NCBI GenBank assembly: GCA_017407125.1
Contig: JAFQXE010000003.1
Span: forward strand, 1 to 64,000
Length of the DNA: 64,000 nt
Direction: 5' to 3'
From: Thermoguttaceae bacterium
Lineage (GTDB): Bacteria; Planctomycetota; Planctomycetia; Pirellulales; Thermoguttaceae
Shown here one piece after another: positions 43,400-52,690 of the stretch. The notes beneath the pieces are model-generated. The model was not told where the DNA came from. It made no database searches and worked only from the letters and a program-made list of their open reading frames with translations. Positions within the stretch are counted from its first letter, which is position 1, and each line of letters opens with the position of its first letter. A program made the position numbers and the translations under genes.

Positions 43400-45952
43400 T
43401 TACGCAATTCCCGTTCTTCGCAGAAAAACTTCTGCCGCGGTCATTAAAACGCCCAGCCAAAGCAGGTATTGCCAATATCGATACGTTTTGGGAACGGAAG
43501 TTTCCGCCTTGTCAAAAATCCGACTGGCTTCGATAACCGGCGGCAAAGACGCGTCTGCCAACGACGCGGAACGGTCTGGACGAAATTCGTCTGTATAATT
43601 TTGAACAATTCCTGTTTTGCCTGTCCAGACGACTTTTCCGTTTTGAATTATATCAACTTGACTTTCGCCCAAAGCGGGAGACGTTTCAGTCTTAAACACG
43701 CCAGGCGCAACCTGATTTATTTGGATGGCATTTCCCGCTGAGTCCGTTAACGAACACTGAAGATCCGCCTGAGCGACAGATCCTTTGACGGTAATTGTTT
43801 TATTGTCAGCTAAAATGGAATACTGTTCTGCCGAGTCTGGGCGTCGAACGAAGTTGACCAGTCTCGACCAGAACGGACCAAACCCGTCCCAACGAAGCCA
43901 GGCGCGGCTCCATCGGCTTTCAACGTCGGATGTAAAAGCGATTACTGCGCCTTTGGACTGACGATATCGCCGCCAGGAAAGAATCGGGTCTGAAACGCCG
44001 TTGATTTCTGGCGCCGCATAAACGACAGTTGCGTCTGGCTTTGCCTGGGTTTGAACGTATCCCAGCAGCGACGGCGATTTGCCGGCGTCAAACTTGCCCA
44101 GCGTTGAGAGGGAACTGGCGGTTTGCAGTTTTGTCGTTCGTTCGATAATCCCGATTTTTGCGGCAGACGTTGTTTCCAGAGCAAAAATTGCCGGAAGCTC
44201 TTCCGGATTTTTACAAATGTACGAAGTCCCTTTGCCGTGACGCGCCAAGTCGGCAAGAATTTGAGGATCCGCTTCCTCGCCAACGGCAACGGACGACATG
44301 GTAATTCCCTTTGCGGCAATCTGTTTTGCCAACGCGTCGAAATCGCCTGGCTGAGAAACGCCGTCGGTCAAAACAATAATGTGTTTCAAGTCGGAAAAAG
44401 ATTCGTCTAACGCCTGACAGGCGCGATTGAGAGCCGGGTACAGATTGGTTCGTCCTTCAGCTTTAATCGCGTTGATCTTTTCCAGAATGGCGTCTTTGTC
44501 TGTTACCTGAGTAATCGGAACGTTCCATTCGTAGTTATCTTCGTATGTGAGAATCCCCAACTCGTCTGTTGGCGCGAGAACTTCCAACGCTCTTCGAGCC
44601 GCTTCTTTTGCCAGTTCAATTGCCGCGCCTTCGTTCATCGAATCAGAGCGGTCTAAAACCAGAACCAAAGCCAGCGACTGCCGCGGCTGTTTTTCCTGCG
44701 GGATACATTCAACCGGCATGAGTTCTTCCAGTTTCGTTCCATGCCAGCCGCCGGCGGTAAACGACTGATCGCCGCCCAAAGCGATAAGTCCTCCGCCTTT
44801 ATTGACGTACGATTCCAGTTGATTTTGATTTTCTGCTGAAAGTTCCGTTGCCGGAATATTCGACAAAATAACCGCTTCGAATTCGTCCAGATTATTGGGA
44901 AACTCGTTTGCAGAGCAGGGCGTTACAGCCAAAAACTCTCCAGCAAGAGCCTTGGACAGCGGAGCTGCCAGATTCTTTTTGTTTTCTACAAGCAAAACTT
45001 TTCCCTGAGGTAAAACCGACGTTGTGGCGTAATATCGGTTGTTTGCCAGAAGCGTGTCAGACAGCTCTGAGCCTTCAACGCAGGTCAGCTGAGCTTCAAA
45101 AAAGTATGTTTGCGCTTCAGACGGCGTGAATTCAAATAAAACGCTTTGCAATCCAGGCCGAGTAAATTCAACCGTTTGAGGAGCAAACTGAGACGAGGGA
45201 TCGTCGTCTGTTTTTTCCTTCTCATTTTTTTGAAGCGTTAGAGTTACAACGGCTTTTTGATTGAAATTGGATTTGACCAGAACCTCGATGACAATCGGCT
45301 GACCGACTCTGGCGCGCTGCGGCGCAGAAACTGTTTCAATACAGATTTCCGGGAGCATTGACTTGTTTGAAATGTCAATTCGATGAGCGGAAATGCCAAA
45401 TCGGTTTACCTGTTTATGAATCTCCGGCGCGTCGTCCGCTGTTTGAAAATCGGAAACAATCACAACTTCGCCAACGGAATCTTCCGGAACGATCGCTTCT
45501 GCCAAAACCGTTGCCTTGGAATAGTCTGTATGGCTGACGTCTAACGGTTCCAGCGGGGATTTGTTTTCATCTCCCGGCTTGATCGGTTGAGTGGAAACCG
45601 CTCCCGGCTTTCCCGCAAAAGATAAAACCGCGTACTGGTTGTCGCCTTTGTTTTTAAGAGCTTCTTCCAGAATGGCTTTATGAGCTTCGTATCCGCCATT
45701 GGGAACGCTCCCGGACTGGTCAAGAGCAAACAAAACGAATTTCTGAAAGTTCTGCTCGATTCGCTGCGGTCCCGCCAGAGCAAAAACAATCGTTAAGACT
45801 ACGCCAACTCTCAGGCATAGCAGTACAATCTGCATGTATGCCGGGAAATGCGTCAGCGACCGCCACTGCCAAATCAAAATGGGAATCAGCGCCAAAACCG
45901 CCGCTAAAAAAATCGGGCGCGCCAGTCCGAAGCCGAATATAAACGAAAGCAT
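43400..45952 (-). CDS. VWA domain membrane protein, 850 aa
   Basis: Two N-terminal TM helices (about 10-28 and 40-62) are followed by a first, degenerate VWA-like part (FVLFALDQSGSVPNGGYEA, about 72-200). A central domain has a class-I-amidotransferase-like look (AVILSNIPATELSAENQNQLESYVNKGGG). A full VWA domain follows with the metal site DRSDS (about 432-436, LVLVLDRSDSMNEG). The end is a further TM helix (YWQYLLWLGVLMTAAE). Proteins of this shape are known in planctomycetes, often near MoxR and DUF58. They probably bind partners in the periplasm. CPBP protease lies 75 bp upstream on the same strand. Confidence 0.88.
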   Translation of the reverse strand: MLSFIFGFGLARPIFLAAVLALIPILIWQWRSLTHFPAYMQIVLLCLRVGVVLTIVFALAGPQRIEQNFQKFVLFALDQSGSVPNGGYEAHKAILEEALKNKGDNQYAVLSFAGKPGAVSTQPIKPGDENKSPLEPLDVSHTDYSKATVLAEAIVPEDSVGEVVIVSDFQTADDAPEIHKQVNRFGISAHRIDISNKSMLPEICIETVSAPQRARVGQPIVIEVLVKSNFNQKAVVTLTLQKNEKEKTDDDPSSQFAPQTVEFTRPGLQSVLFEFTPSEAQTYFFEAQLTCVEGSELSDTLLANNRYYATTSVLPQGKVLLVENKKNLAAPLSKALAGEFLAVTPCSANEFPNNLDEFEAVILSNIPATELSAENQNQLESYVNKGGGLIALGGDQSFTAGGWHGTKLEELMPVECIPQEKQPRQSLALVLVLDRSDSMNEGAAIELAKEAARRALEVLAPTDELGILTYEDNYEWNVPITQVTDKDAILEKINAIKAEGRTNLYPALNRACQALDESFSDLKHIIVLTDGVSQPGDFDALAKQIAAKGITMSSVAVGEEADPQILADLARHGKGTSYICKNPEELPAIFALETTSAAKIGIIERTTKLQTASSLSTLGKFDAGKSPSLLGYVQTQAKPDATVVYAAPEINGVSDPILSWRRYRQSKGAVIAFTSDVESRWSRAWLRWDGFGPFWSRLVNFVRRPDSAEQYSILADNKTITVKGSVAQADLQCSLTDSAGNAIQINQVAPGVFKTETSPALGESQVDIIQNGKVVWTGKTGIVQNYTDEFRPDRSASLADASLPPVIEASRIFDKAETSVPKTYRYWQYLLWLGVLMTAAEVFLRRTGIA

Positions 45953-46026
45953 GATTGTTGTGTGAGTTGCAAACGAAAATGCGAATCGAATACGCCAGTT
46001 TTTACGAACGCTCTAAACGATTTACT

Positions 46027-46626
46027 CTATGCTGCGTCTTCCTTCAATGCGGATTCCATCGCGTAGAAGTCGTAAAGAGCGTGAGCGATAACAGGGGCAA
46101 TGAGCGATCCTGTCCAAAGGAAAACCAGACAGAACGTTACTCCCAACATCGCCGTAATTAAAAAATACAATGCTGAAACATTGTGCCCCAATCCGAAAAG
46201 AATTGAGGAAATCGCAATTGCAGCAATAATATTCAAATTGTATTCCAGACCCCAGGGCCAGAATTCAAAAATGGCTATAAATATAAAACCGCGAAATAAA
46301 ATCTCTTCTCCGACGCCTGCTAACAGACAGACGAGAAAGCGATTAAAAAGCGACGAATCCTTGAATGCGTCGTTGACAAATTCTTTTGTCTTTTCGGAAA
46401 CTTTTTTCAAATGTGACCAAGGAAAATAGTCTAATACCGTGAAAAGAATTCCTAATCCCACAGCAAGACCAATTCCAAGAGCAAATTGACTGAACATGGT
46501 TGCAAAGTCCGGATTATGAAAAGCTTTCGATAAATCCAGTCCGCAAATTAACGCCAACAGCGCGCCCACGATAGCCATTGCGCCTTCGAATAATATCGCA
46601 TGTAATACAAAGCCATTGGTATTCAT
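46027..46626 (-). CDS. CPBP family intramembrane glutamic endopeptidase
   Basis: The multi-pass protein has the CPBP (Abi) motifs EExxxR (VGEEILFRGFIF, about 106-117) and HxxN-like SSILFGLGHNVSAL (His about 147), with a third His in VIAHALYDF. These form the active site of Rce1-like proteases. Five or six TM helices are visible. I prefer ATG 46626; the frame extends to TTG 46644, but a TATAAT box (46634-46639) lies inside that stretch, which suggests a leaderless mRNA from 46626. The role is unknown; homologues serve in bacteriocin self-immunity or protein processing. Confidence 0.88.
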   Translation of the reverse strand: MNTNGFVLHAILFEGAMAIVGALLALICGLDLSKAFHNPDFATMFSQFALGIGLAVGLGILFTVLDYFPWSHLKKVSEKTKEFVNDAFKDSSLFNRFLVCLLAGVGEEILFRGFIFIAIFEFWPWGLEYNLNIIAAIAISSILFGLGHNVSALYFLITAMLGVTFCLVFLWTGSLIAPVIAHALYDFYAMESALKEDAA

Positions 46627-46633
46627 AACAATT

Positions 46634-46661
46634 ATTATAGTCAAACGCGTTTTCTTTGCAA
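46634..46661 (-). promoter_or_regulatory. Promoter giving a leaderless CPBP mRNA
   Basis: On the minus strand, TTGCAA (46656-46661) and TATAAT (46634-46639) are 16 bp apart. Only 7 bp separate the -10 box from ATG 46626, so transcription should start at or next to the start codon. Confidence 0.6.
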
Positions 46662-46773
46662 GGGCTAAAAGGGACGGAATTTAAAAGGAAAGAAAAAAAG
46701 TTGGAAAGCGCTTTGCCGTCAGATAGTTGAGTATAATCGCCGCCTCAAGCCATGTTTATACTAACAGCGTTTC

Positions 46774-49700
46774 TTACAACTCAATACTGGCGAGAAGTTT
46801 ATCCAGACGCTTCTCGCTGACGGGAACGCTCGTGCCGAGTTTTTGGGCGAAGAGGGAAACGCGAAGTTCTTCAATCATCCAGCGGAACTGGACGAGGTCG
46901 GAGGATTCCTGACCGGCGAAGCGGAGCGACTCGCGTTTTTTGCAGTAGACGTCCCAGTACTTCTGAACCGTTTCCGTCGCCGCCATGTCCCGAGACATTG
47001 CCCCAGCGTTGAGGCTGTCAAAACGCATGACAATCGCCTTGAGAAATCGAGGGTAATACTGAAGCTGTTTAACCGGAACGGTAACGAGAAATCCCGGTTC
47101 AAACAGAGCGTTTAACTGCGTCAGCGCGTCCTGTTTGGCGTACTCGAATCGCGACTGGGCGGGAACGGCGTCAATCTTCAGCAGCGCAGCGTGATACGAT
47201 TCCCACAGCGAGGGCAGAATCGCGGCGGCGTCCTGAACGGCGTAGCCGATATTGTCACGCGTCTGTTTGACCAGGGCTTTAAACTGTTCCTCATTGTGCG
47301 GGAGCGTTTTGAACGTGAGTTTGTCTCCCAGCGCCAGACGAGTCATAAAGTCTGCGATTGCCGATTCCAAAGTTTGATTCTTCGTCCACGTGGCGGCGTA
47401 GAGGCGCATCTTTTCGATTCCCGGCAGATGGCGCGCCTGAATGTTCAAATCGCGTCGGCAGGCAATCTGAACCAGACGAACGACGCCCTGAAACGTTTGT
47501 TCTCGGGCGGATTCGAGAGATTGAGCCAGCCGGATTTGGACGCTGTCGCCGGCGTCGATCAAAGCGGGAAAGGCGTAGATCGTTGCAGAGCCTGAACGGA
47601 CTGTTACATTTTCCGGCAGCTCGCCGAACGCCCAGCCCGTCAGCCCGTCCTGCGTCCAAGCGGCGTCGGAATACGATTCCAGCTGCTGACCCGTCTTGTC
47701 GCCCAGTTCGGCAATCAGAGCGTCCAAGTCGCGGTTTTGAGCGACGACCTCGCCGTTGGCGTCAACCGCCTGAACGTTGATTTTCAGACCGTCGTCCATG
47801 CTCGACAAGTCAAACAGGGCAGGCGTTATCCCCTGACCTCCGCGCTGGCTAAGCCGCCGTGCGACTTCTTCCAGAAAGTTCCCCTGACCGAAATTGAGTT
47901 CTTTGGCAACCCACGCGGCGGTGTCCGGAGCGGGAACCAGCGCCCGGCGATAGCTTTTCGGCAGAGACTTAATCAGCGCAACGATTCTCTGTTCCAGCAG
48001 CCCCGGCACGCCCCAGTCCAGCTCGTTTTGTAACAGCTGATGAGCCGCCTGAACCGGAACCTGAACGGAAATCCCGTCGTCAACCTCGCCGGGATGAAAC
48101 GCGTATTCCAGCGGAATGTTGAGTTTCGTTCCCTGAAACGTATCGGGAAAGAGCTTCGACAGGTCGCCGGACGGGAGTTCCTGAGCGGTGAAATACTCCG
48201 TCGTCATGACGAGCGAAGCGTTGTTTTTCGGGTTGGAACACCATTGTTTGAGCGTCGTTAAATCGTAGACGTCGGCGGGAATGCGCTCGTCGTAGAACTC
48301 GTACCGCTTCCATTCCCCAATGAGGAAATCCGGACGGCGCATTTTCGCCTGAAGCCGTTCCATTTCCGCCTGAAGCTCCCTGTTGCGGGTATAGAAATTG
48401 AGCTTGCAGTCGATGTCGCCTTCGACCAGCCCGCGCTGAATCAAAAGCTGACGCGATTCGACCGGATTGATTTTCCCGTATCGGACTTTTCTCTTTACGA
48501 CAATCGGCAGCCCAAAGAGCGAAACGTTTTCCAGCGCAACCGCCGACCCGGACGCCTTCGACCAGTACGGGTCTACGTAAGAGCGTTTAACCAGATGAGC
48601 CGCCATCGGTTCAATCCACGCGGGATCGATTTTCGCCGCGCAGCGCAAAAACCGTTTGGACGTCTCGACCATTTCCGCCGCGACGAGCCACAGCGGCGTC
48701 CCTGTTACAGGATGATTCTTTTGGGTTTTGCGCTCTTCGTCCGGTTCCTCGCCCGGCTTTTCCGTCTTCTTTTTCAGACCGCTGCCCGGCCAGAGGAAAT
48801 ACTTCCCGCCCGAGGTCAGGTATTCTCCCGTCGGCTGTTTGAAGGCAATATTGGACAGTAACCCGGTTAAAATCGCGCGATGAATAGCGGACGACTGCTC
48901 TGCCGTCAGCTCGTCGGACGCCGTTGTTTGCGATTCCGTCTTGCCCGCTTTCGCCTTTTGTTTGTCGCCGTTTGACGAAACCTGCTCCTTGAGTTGTCTG
49001 TACAAGTCCGCCCATTCCCTCATTCGGTTGGCGGACAGAAAATTTGTGTAACAGGCTTTTCGCAGCTGAGATCGCGACAGCTTGTCCCGCAGGTCAGTGT
49101 AGAAATTCCAGAGTTTCAGTAAAGACAGGAAATCGGACTCCGGACAGATGAACTTTTCGTGAGCCGCGTCCGCCGCCTGCGCCTTTTCCATCGGACGCTC
49201 TCGCGGGTCTTGCAGTTCCAGCGCGGAAGCGATTACCAACACGTCTTCCAGACAATCTTCTTCCTCCGCCGCCAGAATCATTCTGCCAATTCGGACGTCG
49301 ACCGGCAGAGCTGACAGCTTTCGCCCCAGCGGCGTAATGTGACGTTTGTCGTCTAACGCGCCCAGTTCAAAAAGCGTGTTGTACCCGTCGCGAATAGCGG
49401 CAGACTTTGGCGGGTCAATAAACGGGAAGCGTTCCAAATCGCCCAACTTCAAGGCGACCGTTTGAAGAATCGCCGTCGCCAGGTTCGTTCTCTGAATCTC
49501 CGGCGTCGTGTACTTGTCACGGGACTGATAGTCCTGTTCCGAATACAGCCGAACGCAGACTCCCGGCCCGACTCGCCCGCAGCGACCGGCGCGCTGGTCG
49601 GCTGACGCCTGAGAAATCGCCTCGATGGGCAGCCGCTGCGTTTTCGTCTTGGCGGAATACCGGCTGATTCGGGCTGTGCCGGTGTCGACAACGTATCGAA

Positions 49701-50703
49701 TTCCCGGCACGGTAATCGACGATTCCGCGACGTTGGTTGCAATGACGATTTTTCTCCGCTTGGACGGCAAAAAGATTTTTTGCTGATCCTCTGCCGTCAG
49801 ACGCGCGTAAAGCGGCAGGATTTCCGGACGGTGGAGTTCCTCTTCCCGACTTCTGAGCAGTTTCGCCGTCTCTAAAATATCGTATTCCGTCGGCATGAAA
49901 ACGAGGATGTCGCCGTACCCTTCGCTGCACAGGTCAGAAACCACCTCGACTGCGGCGCGCTGCCAGTCGACGTCTTCTTTCGCGCTCCGGTCGCTCTGTT
50001 CCGACTCCGGGTCGTCTTCGTCCAACTCCGGCGGACAGTATCGGATTTCCACCGGATACGTTCGCCCGGAAACCGAGACGATCGGCGCTGGCGTGAACCC
50101 GGTTACACTGCTGTACGTCCCGAAATGTTCCGCAAACTTCTCAGCGTTAATCGTCGCCGACGTAATAATGAGCTTCAAATCCCGCCGTTTGGGCAGAATC
50201 CGTTTTATATACCCCAGGAGAAAATCGATGTTGAGCGACCGCTCGTGCGCCTCGTCGATTATCAAGACGGAATATTTTTTCAGAAGACGGTCATGCTGAA
50301 TCTCCGCCAAGAGAATCCCGTCTGTCATGAGCTTGATTTTCGTGTCCGCCGACGTCCGGTCGTTAAATCGGATTTTGTATCCAACCAGATTGGGCGGCAG
50401 CGTCTGTCCGGCAGCGCGATAAGAATCCGCAAGCTCTTCCGAAATGCGCCGGGCGATGCTCACAGCCGCAATGCGCCGCGGCTGAGTGTGTCCTATAACG
50501 CCGGACTTAGCCAATCCCATTTCCAATAGAATTTTAGGGATCTGCGTAGATTTCCCTGACCCCGTCTCTCCACAAAGAATTACAACCTGATTGTTGGCAA
50601 TCGCGGAACGGATATCGTCCCGACGCTGACAAATCGGTAAAGACGGGTCATAGATTAATTCGGAATTTGGAATTCGGAATGCGGAATTACTATGCTCTTG
50701 CAT
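46774..50703 (-). CDS. hrpA: ATP-dependent RNA helicase HrpA
   Basis: This ~1309-aa DEAH-box helicase has Walker A GETGSGKST (about 45-53), DEAH (LIIDEAHERSLNID), SAT (ITSATIN), and the motif VI region QRAGRCGRVGPG. HA2 and OB-like domains follow, and the long C-terminal DUF3418 part typical of HrpA ends the protein. Length matches E. coli HrpA (~1300). It works on mRNA or stalled ribosomes in the cytoplasm. The start is ATG 50703; a GGAGTGAGGAGTT heptamer unit supplies the Shine-Dalgarno. Codons about 4-14 are a GGAATTN heptamer array, translated as SNSAFRIPNSEL. Confidence 0.94.
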   Translation of the reverse strand: MQEHSNSAFRIPNSELIYDPSLPICQRRDDIRSAIANNQVVILCGETGSGKSTQIPKILLEMGLAKSGVIGHTQPRRIAAVSIARRISEELADSYRAAGQTLPPNLVGYKIRFNDRTSADTKIKLMTDGILLAEIQHDRLLKKYSVLIIDEAHERSLNIDFLLGYIKRILPKRRDLKLIITSATINAEKFAEHFGTYSSVTGFTPAPIVSVSGRTYPVEIRYCPPELDEDDPESEQSDRSAKEDVDWQRAAVEVVSDLCSEGYGDILVFMPTEYDILETAKLLRSREEELHRPEILPLYARLTAEDQQKIFLPSKRRKIVIATNVAESSITVPGIRYVVDTGTARISRYSAKTKTQRLPIEAISQASADQRAGRCGRVGPGVCVRLYSEQDYQSRDKYTTPEIQRTNLATAILQTVALKLGDLERFPFIDPPKSAAIRDGYNTLFELGALDDKRHITPLGRKLSALPVDVRIGRMILAAEEEDCLEDVLVIASALELQDPRERPMEKAQAADAAHEKFICPESDFLSLLKLWNFYTDLRDKLSRSQLRKACYTNFLSANRMREWADLYRQLKEQVSSNGDKQKAKAGKTESQTTASDELTAEQSSAIHRAILTGLLSNIAFKQPTGEYLTSGGKYFLWPGSGLKKKTEKPGEEPDEERKTQKNHPVTGTPLWLVAAEMVETSKRFLRCAAKIDPAWIEPMAAHLVKRSYVDPYWSKASGSAVALENVSLFGLPIVVKRKVRYGKINPVESRQLLIQRGLVEGDIDCKLNFYTRNRELQAEMERLQAKMRRPDFLIGEWKRYEFYDERIPADVYDLTTLKQWCSNPKNNASLVMTTEYFTAQELPSGDLSKLFPDTFQGTKLNIPLEYAFHPGEVDDGISVQVPVQAAHQLLQNELDWGVPGLLEQRIVALIKSLPKSYRRALVPAPDTAAWVAKELNFGQGNFLEEVARRLSQRGGQGITPALFDLSSMDDGLKINVQAVDANGEVVAQNRDLDALIAELGDKTGQQLESYSDAAWTQDGLTGWAFGELPENVTVRSGSATIYAFPALIDAGDSVQIRLAQSLESAREQTFQGVVRLVQIACRRDLNIQARHLPGIEKMRLYAATWTKNQTLESAIADFMTRLALGDKLTFKTLPHNEEQFKALVKQTRDNIGYAVQDAAAILPSLWESYHAALLKIDAVPAQSRFEYAKQDALTQLNALFEPGFLVTVPVKQLQYYPRFLKAIVMRFDSLNAGAMSRDMAATETVQKYWDVYCKKRESLRFAGQESSDLVQFRWMIEELRVSLFAQKLGTSVPVSEKRLDKLLASIEL

Positions 50704-50720
50704 CAACTCCTCACTCCCTA
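50662..50720. repeat. Heptamer repeats at the hrpA start: GGAATTN (in frame) and GGAGTGA (as ribosome site)
   Basis: Plus strand 50662-50689 reads CGGAATT, TGGAATT, CGGAATG, CGGAATT in 7-bp register and lies inside the hrpA coding region. 50704-50720 is the GGAGTGA type on the coding strand, right before ATG 50703. Confidence 0.85.
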
Positions 50721-50723
50721 ATT

Positions 50724-50806
50724 AAGCTGTTAGCTACTAGCCGCTAGCTGCTAGCCAGGAGTTAAAGACTAGAAGCTAAAAGCTAGTAGCTAGGAGCTAA
50801 TAACTA
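50724..50806. repeat. Heptamer element, AGCTANN type, touching the stop of the 56-aa gene
   Basis: AGCTGTT AGCTACT AGCCGCT AGCTGCT AGCC on the left and AGCTAAA AGCTAGT AGCTAGG AGCTAAT on the right, inverted. On the minus strand the array begins 1-2 bp after the TAA of the 56-aa gene. Confidence 0.88.
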
Positions 50807-50808
50807 GA

Positions 50809-50979
50809 TTACAGACCCATATTTTCGATAACGACTTCAGCTCCGGGGGTAAGCTGACGAATCTTATCGGCGATAGCCTTTTTATCGGCGCCTTTCTTCA
50901 GGCGGGCTTCGTACTGGGCGAGCTTTTCTTTGCGATGACGACGGCGTTTGATTTCCTTTTTGCGTTCACTGATAGGCAT
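50809..50979 (-). CDS. Small basic protein, 56 aa (planctomycete DUF6800-like)
   Basis: It reads ATG-PISERKKEIKRRRHRKEK, continues with LAQYEARLKKGADKKAIADK and ends IRQLTPGAEVVIENMGL. It is highly basic at the N-terminus, helical, and ends in the 'LTPGAEVvI' segment. I recall similar small proteins across planctomycetes under the name DUF6800; this is from memory. AAGGAT lies 6 bp before ATG. The basic helix suggests RNA or ribosome binding, but that is inference. hrpA starts 106 bp downstream on the same strand, so the two may be cotranscribed. Confidence 0.85.
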   Translation of the reverse strand: MPISERKKEIKRRRHRKEKLAQYEARLKKGADKKAIADKIRQLTPGAEVVIENMGL

Positions 50980-51205
50980 GGTAAATCCTTGACTGTTAAT
51001 ATGGGTTATTGTAATGTTATTACAGAGTGGAATCAGAGACGCAAAACGCGCAACGTCTGCTATCCAACTCGATTATTTTACATAGGATTATATATTAAAA
51101 CAGATTTTTCTATTTTGTCAAGTACCGGGGTTAAAATAGTTAAATGTGGAGTCCGGATCGCGGCAGTCCCCTGCCGCCGAAGAAACCTCACGCAAAGTCC
51201 GCAAA
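50980..51205. other. Region upstream of the 56-aa gene, with start of the hairpin mosaic
   Basis: It is A+T-rich to about 51118, then a mosaic begins with CGGCAGTCC-CC-TGCCGCCG and the AAACCTCACGCAAAGTCCGC word, a first partial copy of the module repeated at 51301-51360. I see no gene. Confidence 0.6.
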
Positions 51206-51410
51206 TCAATGAAAGGCGGTAATGAAGCGACCAACGGGAACGGAATTACGCAGTTCGCCGAAGGCGAACCAAAACATTTGTCCTGCGCACGCACACTGGT
51301 GAGCCGGCTCGCGGCAGTCCTCTGCCGCCGAAGAAACCTCACGCAAAGTCCGCAAAGTTCGCGAAGTTATCAATTGGTGAACGCTTGCGGCGGAAGCTTC
51401 CAAAAATCTT
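51206..51410 (+). repeat. Composite repeat E1 (left of the Sel1 gene)
   Basis: Order: ATGAAAGGCGGTAATGAAGCG module; CACTGGTGAGCCGGCTCGCGG; CAGTCC-TC-TGCCGCCGAAG; CTCACGCAAAGTCCGC words; GCGAAGTTATCAATTGGTGA; ACGCTTGCGGCGGAAGCTTC. The same modules in the same order occur inverted at 52691-52885. Confidence 0.85.
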
Positions 51411-51707
51411 GAGAATGTGGCAACCGCACCGACCTGCTGGATCGCGGCTGTATCAGCCGCCGAAGAAATTTTAAGCCGCAAAGAACGCAGAGAAATGGAC
51501 GGTGAGACGCCGGTCACTGATCGAATTTCCAGGAGCTTACACATTCGGATTCATCTATTGCTTTGCAACGGAAGTCTCCGAACGTCTTTAGAGCGCGGCA
51601 ATGCAGGTTTACTGACAATGTTCGTGCTCCAGAGACGTTTCTAGCTGATCTATAAAGTATTTCCTCCTTTCCAATCCCGCATGGCTATATCTTTATTTAC
51701 ACCCCTC
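51411..51707. other. Gap left of the Sel1 promoter
   Basis: GCGGCTG-TAT-CAGCCGC hairpin at 51444-51460 and AAGCCGCAAAGAACGCAGAG words at about 51472-51491. The rest (51500-51700) shows no gene I can support. Confidence 0.55.
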
Positions 51708-51735
51708 TTGTAAACTGCGATACATTTATTATAAT
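51708..51735 (+). promoter_or_regulatory. Promoter for the Sel1 lipoprotein gene
   Basis: TTGTAA (51708-51713) and TATAAT (51730-51735) are 16 bp apart, about 50 bp before ATG. Confidence 0.6.
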
Positions 51736-51786
51736 TTAATAAGTTATTCAAATCGTTTCCAAATATTAAACAGGAATAGTATTACT

Positions 51787-52515
51787 ATGACTTCATTTAG
51801 AAAAAACATCTTTTTGGCAGTTCTGCTTTTAACAGTTCCACTTTTTACTGCTTGTGATTCAAGTACAAAGTCATCTAACCCTGAACACGCTGATCAGGAA
51901 TCCACATCTACGAATAACGAATCATTGACTCAGGAAGAGCTTTATAAGCAAGGGCGTGATTACTTTTTTGGTGAGAACGGCGTTCAAATTAATAAAATTA
52001 AAGCTGTTAAATGTTGGGAACAGGCGGCAGAACAAGGATATGCAAAGGCGCAATACAGTCTTGGTGTTTGCTACAAGTATGGTGATGGCATTTCTTATGA
52101 CTTGGGAGAGGCGGTTAAATGGTACCGCAAAGCGGCTGAACAAGGATATGCAGAGGCGCAAAACAGTCTTGGCGATTGTTATTATTATGGTGAAGGCGTT
52201 TCCGAAGACAAGGGAGAATCGGTTAAATGGTACCGCAAAGCGGCTGAACAAGGAGATGTTAAGGCGCAACACAGTCTTGGTCGTTGTTATTTTTGGGGCA
52301 ACGGCGTTTCCGAAGACAGGGGAGAAGCGGTTAAATGGTACCGCAAAGCGGCTGAACAAGGAGATGTAGAGGCGCAATCTTGTCTTGGTGTTTTCTATGA
52401 AAAAGGCGAAGGCGTATCCCAAGACATGGAAGAAGCAGTGAAATGGTATCGCAAAGCTGCGGAACAAGGAAATAAAGGAGCTATTAAAACGCTCAAGGAT
52501 TTAGGGTTGGAATAA
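51787..52515 (+). CDS. Sel1-repeat lipoprotein
   Basis: The 242-aa protein has a lipoprotein signal (1-23, LLTVPLFTAC). A Ser/Thr/Asn linker follows, then about five Sel1 repeats of 36 residues (AVKWYRKAAEQGxxxAQxxLGxCYxxGxGV), residues about 60-242. Sel1 repeats form alpha-solenoids for protein-protein contacts. At DNA level the 108-bp units share long identical blocks such as GCGGTTAAATGGTACCGCAA at about 52111, 52219 and 52327, so they were amplified recently. The gene is bracketed by inverted composite repeats E1 and E2, like a cassette. Confidence 0.9.
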   Translation: MTSFRKNIFLAVLLLTVPLFTACDSSTKSSNPEHADQESTSTNNESLTQEELYKQGRDYFFGENGVQINKIKAVKCWEQAAEQGYAKAQYSLGVCYKYGDGISYDLGEAVKWYRKAAEQGYAEAQNSLGDCYYYGEGVSEDKGESVKWYRKAAEQGDVKAQHSLGRCYFWGNGVSEDRGEAVKWYRKAAEQGDVEAQSCLGVFYEKGEGVSQDMEEAVKWYRKAAEQGNKGAIKTLKDLGLE

Positions 52516-52690
52516 TTTTGATTATCGGTTGCCCAAATGGGTGTTATGCGGAGCAAGGCAAAAAAGGCGGGTAAAACCCGCGATCCAGTTTGGTTGTTAG
52601 TTGCGTCTTGTATTATCGTCGGGGCTTGTTTCCTTCGGCGGACGACACGTCCGCGAACCAGCGGGTCTGGCGGGTTTTGCTGCGAAAGAG
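52516..52690. repeat. Hairpin mosaic right of the Sel1 gene
   Basis: GGCGGGTAAAACCCGC at about 52566-52581, GCGGACG-ACA-CGTCCGC at 52638-52654, and the CGAACCAGCGGGTCTGGCGG module shared with 33760 and 55916. I see no gene. Confidence 0.7.
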
